The notes under the pieces are model-generated. The model worked only from the letters and a program-made list of their open reading frames with translations, searched no databases and was not told the origin of the DNA. A DNA stretch of 8,729 nt from Planctomycetaceae bacterium (lineage in GTDB: Bacteria; Planctomycetota; Planctomycetia; Pirellulales; Thermoguttaceae): NCBI GenBank assembly GCA_031278315.1, contig JAITKS010000186.1, forward strand, positions 1 through 8,729. Reading direction: 5' to 3'. How positions within the stretch are numbered: position 1 is the first letter of the stretch; every line of letters starts with the position of its first letter. Made by a program: the position numbers and the translations under genes. Shown here piece after piece: positions 1-4,747 of the stretch.

Positions 1-185
1 TAATAAAGTGTCGTCCCTGCGGGACTTAACAGATATGTGATTGATAAACCGTAAGCTAAAGCATACGGTTAATAAAGTGTCGTCCCTGCGGGACTTAACA
101 GGTATGTGATTGATAAACCGTAAGCTAAAGCATACGGTTAATAAAGTGTCGTCCCTGCGGGACTTAACAGGTATGTGATTGATAA
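1..185. repeat. Tandem array, 69-bp unit, about 2.7 copies
   Basis: Copies start at 1, 70 and 139; the third stops after 47 bases, at 185. The only difference I see is at position 32 (A in copy 1, G in the others). Each full unit holds two inverted repeats: GTCCC-TGC-GGGAC (13-25 in copy 1) and AACCGTA...TACGGTT (47-70 in copy 1, extended inside by GC/GC after one mismatch). The array lies downstream of the dehydrogenase gene and may continue beyond the left edge. On the minus strand one frame stays open from about 225 to position 1, because 69 is a multiple of three. It has no ATG or ribosome binding site, and I treat it as non-coding. Confidence 0.93.
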
Positions 186-255
186 TGTAAAATTCGTAAA
201 CAACCAAAAAAACGAAAACAATTATTCAACTGATATATTATTCAGAATTAATTTT

Positions 256-1344
256 TTAGAATCTCATTTGTGTTATTCCGCCTTTAGATTGCGGGAAACC
301 TAACGCTAATACTAATGCAGTATCTATGTCCGTTAAATTTGTGATTATTCCGTCTTCAAAACATCGTAACGCTTCTTCTTGCATATTGCCAAATAAAATT
401 TTTATAATCTGATCATCAGTAAAATTTTTATTTTCACTTTTATTTTTTGTAACAATAATTTCATTGTCTGGTATCCCTTCGCCCTCCCATTGCGTTGTTG
501 AATTATAAATCATAAAACCTCGCCCAGTCTTGCGGCCAAGCCGGCGGCTCTCTACCAAATTTACTAAAATTTCAGAATTAAATGTCTTATCAGGAAACGC
601 TTTCCACAATACCCAACCCGCATGCAATACTACATCCAAACCAATTTCATCCATAATTCTAAACGGCCCCATCTTCATCCCAAACTCAATCGCAACCCGC
701 TCAATCCGCTCCATCGATACTCCAAATTCAAATAATCTTAACGCCGATATAAGATAAGCATTCAATATACGATTAACAAGAAATCCAACCCCATCCTTGA
801 CAACTATCGATTGCTTTCCTAACCGTTTCGCATAACTTCTTGCAAACTCTATTGTCTCCCTAGATGTCTCCTGCCCCTCAACTATCTCAACCAAAGAACG
901 GCTGCGTATCGGATGAAAAAAATGAAAACCACAAAAACGTAACCGCCAGTCAAACGATAACGACTTCGCAAGAGACGCTATAGATATTGTCGATGTATTC
1001 GACAAAAGTAATGCCGATAACCCTGCCGATAACCCTGTCTGTATTTTTATAAGACGCTGCAAATCATAATATAATTTGTGCTTAATCCGTAATTTTTCTG
1101 GAATCGTTTCAATAATAACACTTAAACCAATCACACTTTCAAGTCTGTCAGTAATCTCAACCAATTGCGGGTCATACTGAATTTCTTGAACTTTAAGTTC
1201 ATCGGCAATACGTTTAGATACATTGCTCAACACCTCACTCGACTTGTCATACAATAAGACCCGTAAACCAACCCGCAAGTTCGCAGCCGCAATCGCAACT
1301 CCCATCATACCAGCACCAATAATTCCAACACGATCAATTTCCAT
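256..1344 (-). CDS. 3-hydroxyacyl-CoA dehydrogenase (3HCDH), C-terminally short
   Basis: Predicted cytoplasmic enzyme that oxidises L-3-hydroxyacyl-CoA to 3-ketoacyl-CoA with NAD, a beta-oxidation step. Residues are numbered from the ATG at 1344 (362 aa). A Rossmann domain starts at once with GAGMMG at 10-15. The catalytic set of the family is present: SNTST at 115-119, His141 in FHFFHP, Glu153 in LVEIVEG, and Asn191 in GFLVNR. A first C-terminal domain covers about 185-285. A second begins near 318 (EEALRCFEDGI, GFPQSKGG) and ends eight residues after SKGG, about 40 residues earlier than in FadB/FadJ. There is no enoyl-CoA hydratase half. The frame is open back to a GTG at 1401 that abuts the upstream stop, but those 19 codons are short tandem repeats, so I prefer the ATG. 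It is probably co-transcribed with the HEAT/TPR gene. Activity is inferred, and the short C-terminus makes it less certain. Confidence 0.88.
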   Translation of the reverse strand: MEIDRVGIIGAGMMGVAIAAANLRVGLRVLLYDKSSEVLSNVSKRIADELKVQEIQYDPQLVEITDRLESVIGLSVIIETIPEKLRIKHKLYYDLQRLIKIQTGLSAGLSALLLSNTSTISIASLAKSLSFDWRLRFCGFHFFHPIRSRSLVEIVEGQETSRETIEFARSYAKRLGKQSIVVKDGVGFLVNRILNAYLISALRLFEFGVSMERIERVAIEFGMKMGPFRIMDEIGLDVVLHAGWVLWKAFPDKTFNSEILVNLVESRRLGRKTGRGFMIYNSTTQWEGEGIPDNEIIVTKNKSENKNFTDDQIIKILFGNMQEEALRCFEDGIITNLTDIDTALVLALGFPQSKGGITQMRF

Positions 1345-1350
1345 TTCGTT

Positions 1351-1400
1351 TGATATATTTCGATTGATATATTTCAGTTGAATTTTCAGTTGAATTTTCA
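1351..1400. repeat. Short tandem repeats between HEAT/TPR and dehydrogenase genes
   Basis: Two 14-bp units (TGATATATTTCGAT at 1351-1364 and TGATATATTTCAGT at 1365-1378) overlap a 12-bp series (ATATTTCAGTTG at 1369-1380, AATTTTCAGTTG at 1381-1392, partial AATTTTCA at 1393-1400). The core ATTTCAGT recurs, in the same orientation on the minus strand copy, in the 14-bp array at 4692-4747. Translated, the stretch would give the repetitive KIQLKIQL at the front of the dehydrogenase, which argues that it is spacer and not coding. Confidence 0.8.
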
Positions 1401-1401
1401 C

Positions 1402-2055
1402 CTAAAAACTTTGTACCATCTTTGTAATAGAACGGCGTATCGCTTCAAGATTCGGATTAATTTTTAGTGCTTGCTGGAAACATACAATTGCAAGTTCCTT
1501 GTTTTTATCGTGCAGATAAGCATGCCCCATCCCAATTGCCGCCCCAAAATGATACGGATTAAGATCAAGAACGATTTTACAATCTTCAATTGTATCTTTA
1601 AATTTTCCTGATGCATACAATGCAATTCCGCGTTGGTTTCTGGCTTCCGCAAATAGAGGAAAATCATCTAGTAGATTATTTGTTATTCTCACGGCTTCAT
1701 CGAAATTTTGATACGCAATATTTCGCATCGCTAACCTTAATTCATGACGTTGATAAGTCGAACCGTCTCGAGGCCACACATTTTTTATACTGCTCTCCGC
1801 TAATAATCTGACACTACGATCAATATCAACCAAAAGACACCCCAGAACCGAATTTGATTTGTAATCTCCAATAAATCCCAAAGCCATCGCCGCTGCCCTG
1901 CGTGTTTCAACTTGATCCGATTTCGCAAGACGCATTATAGTTGACTGCTCATAATAATGTTTAGAACGCTCCACAAATAATGCTATATCATGATTCTGCA
2001 AATAGTCCAAGTAAAACGACGTTAAACGCGAAATATGTGTATTAATAAATCCCAC
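1402..2055 (-). CDS. HEAT-repeat and tetratricopeptide-repeat protein
   Basis: Protein of 217 aa without a signal peptide or membrane segment, so probably a cytoplasmic scaffold or adaptor. A HEAT-like pair of helices spans about 50-93 (TRRAAAMALGFIGD, then DIDRSVRLLAESSIKNVW). Three TPR units follow at about 103-136, 137-170 and 171-204; the middle one has NQRGIALYASGKF and the junction reads NPYHFGAAIGMGHAYL. I recall this HEAT-then-TPR arrangement with the NPYHFGA signature from planctomycete hypothetical proteins, but no partner or function is known to me. The GTG start is supported by AGGAG eight bases upstream. The TAG stop at 1402-1404 lies 57 bases before the preferred dehydrogenase ATG, and no terminator lies between, so the two probably share a transcript. 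Family confidence is high; role unknown. Confidence 0.88.
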   Translation of the reverse strand: MGFINTHISRLTSFYLDYLQNHDIALFVERSKHYYEQSTIMRLAKSDQVETRRAAAMALGFIGDYKSNSVLGCLLVDIDRSVRLLAESSIKNVWPRDGSTYQRHELRLAMRNIAYQNFDEAVRITNNLLDDFPLFAEARNQRGIALYASGKFKDTIEDCKIVLDLNPYHFGAAIGMGHAYLHDKNKELAIVCFQQALKINPNLEAIRRSITKMVQSF

Positions 2056-2063
2056 AGCTATCT

Positions 2064-2068
2064 CTCCT
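2064..2068 (-). promoter_or_regulatory. Ribosome binding site of the HEAT/TPR gene
   Basis: On the minus strand the sequence reads AAAGGAGAG, with AGGAG at 2068-2064 and eight bases before the GTG at 2055-2053. It is the only strong Shine-Dalgarno match in front of any gene here and it fixes the GTG as the start. Confidence 0.8.
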
Positions 2069-2156
2069 TTCTTTATTTATTAAAAAATATTGTCAAATGA
2101 AATTCATATCAATGACAAAAAATATAAATACTAAAAAAGAATAGACATTGTTAAAA

Positions 2157-2240
2157 CTGCTCTCACTTTAATTTTCGGTTTGCTCTATCGTAAAGCTGGC
2201 GGCTTTACGCTGTCATATCACCGAAATTTCATAGTACGAT
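2157..2240. repeat. Duplicated intergenic element, hairpin-bearing copy
   Basis: The first 25 bases (2157-2181, beginning CTGCTCTCACTTTAATTTTC) match 2457-2481 with two differences, and the end CATAGTACGAT (2230-2240) recurs at 2496-2506. Between these conserved ends this copy has 48 bases and the other 14. The extra part contains the hairpin CGTAAAGC (2189-2196), loop TGGCG, GCTTTACG (2202-2209). A second pairing encloses it: TTTCGGT (2173-2179) with ACCGAAA (2220-2226). The whole can fold as a stem with a nested hairpin. No T-run follows, so it does not look like a terminator. Confidence 0.72.
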
Positions 2241-2456
2241 GCGTATATTAAAAATAAATTTATATCTACTAGTAATTTATGTCTAATATTTATGTCTATC
2301 AACTCAATCAAACTGCGGTGATTATAACGCATTTAGCAAAAAAATGGAATCGTCCGATTAAAATTTTTTTACTAATTTTGCACATAATTACTCAATAGAG
2401 TGAATATTTTATCAAGAATTTTGTAATTATTATTTAAGCGGAAGATTTTAAACTAT

Positions 2457-2506
2457 CTGCTCTCAATTTAATTTTCGATTTTTAACTACAATTCACATAG
2501 TACGAT
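2457..2506. repeat. Duplicated intergenic element, short copy
   Basis: Second copy of the element at 2157-2240, exactly 300 bases downstream at its left end. It keeps the 25-base left part (two mismatches) and the CATAGTACGAT end, but has only 14 bases between them and no hairpin. Confidence 0.65.
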
Positions 2507-2516
2507 TTTTTTGAAA

Positions 2517-2532
2517 TACGAAATACATGAAA
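2517..2532. repeat. 16-mer shared with 7664-7679
   Basis: TACGAAATACATGAAA occurs here and at 7664-7679 without a mismatch, and is followed in both places by an A-rich stretch. Both copies lie upstream of the two plus-strand genes, 263 and 65 bases before their starts. It could be a dispersed repeat or a shared control site; the unequal distance favours the former. Confidence 0.5.
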
Positions 2533-2668
2533 AAAATAAAATAGAATTTTTTATACTCTACTGAAATATTACAAAATTGCAAAACTGTCTATTTTAACAA
2601 CTATATTTTGAACGATAAAAATTTTTTATTTTATTCGGTATTTTCGTTAAATTCGATTTAATCTGTAT

Positions 2669-2714
2669 TATCGGTATAGCCGATACTCTCATAGCGGGCA
2701 GTTTCGTAAAACTG
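2669..2714 (+). other. Two adjacent hairpins in the thioredoxin/YHS leader
   Basis: TATCGG-TATAG-CCGATA (2669-2685) and CAGTTT-CGTA-AAACTG (2699-2714) are perfect 6-bp stems 13 bases apart. They end 65 bases before the ATG at 2780. No T-run follows either, so a terminator is unlikely. They could be leader-RNA structures or protein-binding palindromes. Confidence 0.5.
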
Positions 2715-2779
2715 TATTACTTTGTTCGCAAGTTAAAAATTTTTTATGTAAATCGATCGAAATTAAAAAGAGTATAGCA

Positions 2780-4297
2780 ATGAGAACTCAAATTGCGTCT
2801 GATATTTATCGAGGTCAATTTTATATTGACTTATTTTCAAAAATTGCAGCGGTTTTAATTAAATCGGCTGTTGTGATAACAGTTTTGTTGCTAGTTTTAT
2901 TGCCGGTCAATCGACAGGTTTCGGCACAAAATGTTGAATCTATCAAATGGGAAAACGATATTAAAAAAGCTTGCCAAACAGCACAGCTTGAAAATCGTTT
3001 AATTCTCATACACTTCTACAGCGATTGTGCGCCTTGTATATCGATGAATGCAAACGTATTCAGCGACCCGCGAATCGCAATCGAAATGAATCGTAATTTC
3101 GTTGCAGTCCGCGCCGACATGAAAACTCAAGCAATTCTCGCAAAACAATTTGACGTTACCGTAGTTCCAACAGACTTGATACTCAACTCAGCGGAACAGA
3201 TAGTTTACAGACGTCAGGGCGAAATTGCTGCGGAAAAATATTTGCAATTCCTACAGTATTTGCGCAACAATTATCTCAAACCGCGTCATGTAAACGTATC
3301 GCAGCCAACGCATCTATCAAATGATACAAATATAAATAATGCTGCCGTAAATAATGCAAATAATGCTGCCCATACATCAGATGCAGTTGTTCATACGTCT
3401 GTTCCCAATTCATTCCCTGCCAATCAAACTGATCCTAGAAACATATCAAACGAAAAAAAAGACCCTTTTGATTTTGTCAATACTGCCCAATCTAATCAAT
3501 CTATTACACCTTCAAATTTATCATATTCGGCGGTACATTCGCATCCGGTGATTTCGGCGTCTGGTCAAATTGATCCTACTAAAAATAATTCCAATGTTGT
3601 TACAGTTCCATCGAATACAGGACATAATTCATCTTTACCTCATGCGGTAACATCTGCTGTTCCGATAGTTTCCAATTCCAATGACGCAGGTTTTAATGAC
3701 GTCCGCAAAGAATCTGTCATCAACAACAATATTAATAACGGTACGAATTTATCTAATGCGAATTACAATACATCTGTTGTCAATTCTAATTCCGGCGGTT
3801 TGAGCAACGATACAAATTCTGTAACGAATAATAATCAGCAGTTGGTTAATAATTCAGTTACGAGCGGTTCGACGGCAACGATGAGTAATATTGAGCCGAC
3901 GGGTCATGTAATGGTTGAAGTTCCGTTAGCGATAGAAGGATATTGTCCTGTTATGCTTTGTAAAAAGGAAGAATGGATACCGGGTAATCCGGCATATTAT
4001 GCGATGTATCGCGGTCAAGTGTACAGATTTTCTAGTCATGAGGCGATGGCAGAATTTATTAAATCACCGTTAAGATTTGCACCGGTCGCAATGGGTGAGG
4101 ATGTTGTAATGATGATTGACAGAAATAAAAGAGTATGCGGTTCAAGAAAATATGGTGTCTGGTATGGCGAGCGTGTCTATCTTTTTGCGAGTAAGGAGTC
4201 ATTAAATAGTTTTACTTCCAAAGCGGAACATTACGCCAATATCGCCCAAAGTTACGAATCCGCTTTCAAATCTCCTCTTGATACCGTTCAAAGATAA
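2780..4297 (+). CDS. Secreted thioredoxin-fold protein with C-terminal YHS-like domain
   Basis: 505 aa. Residues 1-49 form a long signal peptide or membrane anchor (hydrophobic core about 22-42, likely cut after VSA at 47-49), so it acts outside the cytoplasm. A thioredoxin-fold domain covers about 55-165, with the CAPC motif at 83-86 and cis-Pro region VVPT near 130; this is the SoxW/DUF255-like 'HF...C.PC..M...VF' pattern. Residues about 170-374 are a low-complexity Asn/Ser/Thr-rich linker. A duplicated YHS-like module follows at about 382-495: GYCPVML with Cys389 and Cys394, then EEWIPG and YRFSS, then a second half with RVYLFAS. YHS domains are associated with metal handling. The arrangement is one I associate with planctomycetes. 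Role is inferred: envelope thiol-disulfide or metal-related redox work. The ATG has a weak AAAGAG seven bases upstream. Monocistronic by position. Confidence 0.88.
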   Translation: MRTQIASDIYRGQFYIDLFSKIAAVLIKSAVVITVLLLVLLPVNRQVSAQNVESIKWENDIKKACQTAQLENRLILIHFYSDCAPCISMNANVFSDPRIAIEMNRNFVAVRADMKTQAILAKQFDVTVVPTDLILNSAEQIVYRRQGEIAAEKYLQFLQYLRNNYLKPRHVNVSQPTHLSNDTNINNAAVNNANNAAHTSDAVVHTSVPNSFPANQTDPRNISNEKKDPFDFVNTAQSNQSITPSNLSYSAVHSHPVISASGQIDPTKNNSNVVTVPSNTGHNSSLPHAVTSAVPIVSNSNDAGFNDVRKESVINNNINNGTNLSNANYNTSVVNSNSGGLSNDTNSVTNNNQQLVNNSVTSGSTATMSNIEPTGHVMVEVPLAIEGYCPVMLCKKEEWIPGNPAYYAMYRGQVYRFSSHEAMAEFIKSPLRFAPVAMGEDVVMMIDRNKRVCGSRKYGVWYGERVYLFASKESLNSFTSKAEHYANIAQSYESAFKSPLDTVQR

Positions 4298-4312
4298 AAA
4301 CATAACATATAC

Positions 4313-4347
4313 TTTTCACACGTTAAATTTCGGTATTCGTTTTAAAC
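4313..4347. repeat. Dispersed repeat, inverted partner at 7221-7256
   Basis: The 24 bases at 4313-4336 match the reverse complement of 7233-7256 with two differences, and the similarity continues for 11-12 more bases with one substitution and one indel. The two copies face each other across the transporter gene. The core (CACnnTTAAATTTCGGT) also resembles the left part of the elements at 2157 and 2457. Confidence 0.65.
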
Positions 4348-4541
4348 TAAAATCGCCCTGAAAGGACAATTCTAGTTTTATCCGTGAACGGTCACCTTTT
4401 TCGTTACAAAAAATAAAACCGAATTTTAAAGTACAATGAGTGTCTCTTTGCAGATGTTAAGCAATATTGATAAGAATGTAATCTATCAGTGAGATTTTTT
4501 CAAAGATTTCAAATTCATTTTTTCATTAACCTTATTTTCCG

Positions 4542-4602
4542 ATTTTTTTTATTAACCATAGAGAACACAGAGAAAGAATATTTGTAATTTTAGATTTGTA
4601 AT
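4542..4602. repeat. Dispersed 'ATTAACCA.AGAG.ACACAGAG' repeat, copy 1
   Basis: T-run, then ATTAACCATAGAGAACACAG, then AGAAAGAATA and TTTGTAATTTTAGATTTGTAAT. Related copies are at 8331-8400 and 8588-8650, all in the same orientation. When translated, the core gives 'NRRGHREHRE'-like peptides that turn up as spurious proteins in many bacterial annotations. Confidence 0.8.
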
Positions 4603-4691
4603 ATTTCAGTAGAATTTTTATTTTTCAACTTTTTTTGAGCTATGAATTTTTAAACTAACCTTATTTTTCAAGATTAAATTTTGAAATTGTC

Positions 4692-4747
4692 TTACTGAAA
4701 TTGTCTTACTGAAATTATATTACTGAAATTTCGTTACTGAAATTTCG
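4692..4747. repeat. Tandem array, 14-bp unit, 4 copies
   Basis: Units are TTACTGAAATTGTC (4692), TTACTGAAATTATA (4706), TTACTGAAATTTCG (4720) and TTACTGAAATTTCG (4734), with a decayed half unit before (4678-4691, ending TTGAAATTGTC). The next TTACT begins at 4748, so the TAA stop of the transporter gene is made from the first bases of a fifth, degenerate unit. Confidence 0.92.

Larger units (their letters stand above)
2056..2779. other. Divergent intergenic region, 724 bp
   Basis: Separates the minus-strand HEAT/TPR gene from the plus-strand thioredoxin/YHS gene, so promoters for both should lie here; I could not define a convincing -35/-10 pair for either. It is very AT-rich. It holds a duplicated element (2157-2240 and 2457-2506), a strong hairpin at 2189-2209, an 11-bp direct repeat (ATTTATGTCTA at 2275 and 2288), a 16-mer shared with 7664-7679, and two small hairpins just ahead of the plus-strand gene. 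Confidence 0.85.
4298..4747. other. Convergent intergenic region, 450 bp
   Basis: Lies between the 3' ends of two converging genes. It holds a dispersed inverted-repeat copy (4313-4347), a copy of the 'attaacca-agag-acacagag' repeat (4542-4602) and a 14-bp tandem array that runs into the transporter's stop codon (4692-4747). The short motif AACCTTATTTT also appears twice (near 4529 and 4657) and again near 8175. I see no convincing terminator for the thioredoxin/YHS gene; the best candidate is a 4-bp stem at 4384-4395 followed by CTTTTTC. Confidence 0.85.

Noticed and set aside
1..185. CRISPR array
   Set aside because: The whole 69-bp unit is repeated, so there are no unique spacers, and no cas genes are nearby.
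1..225. Coding sequence for a 23-residue repeat protein on the minus strand
   Set aside because: Open only because the unit is a multiple of three; no ATG, no ribosome binding site, and the peptide looks like translated intergenic repeat. Kept as a finding because it leaves the window open.
2091..2096. TTGACA on the minus strand as -35 of the HEAT/TPR gene
   Set aside because: A -10 at normal spacing would overlap the Shine-Dalgarno sequence and none resembles TATAAT.
2279..2398. A 39-codon ORF (MSNIYVYQLNQ...) in the divergent intergenic region
   Set aside because: No ribosome binding site, no recognised pattern, starts inside an 11-bp direct repeat, and is of a length expected by chance.
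4384..4395. Terminator of the thioredoxin/YHS gene (GTGA-ACGG-TCAC then CTTTTTC)
   Set aside because: A 4-bp stem is too weak to support the call.
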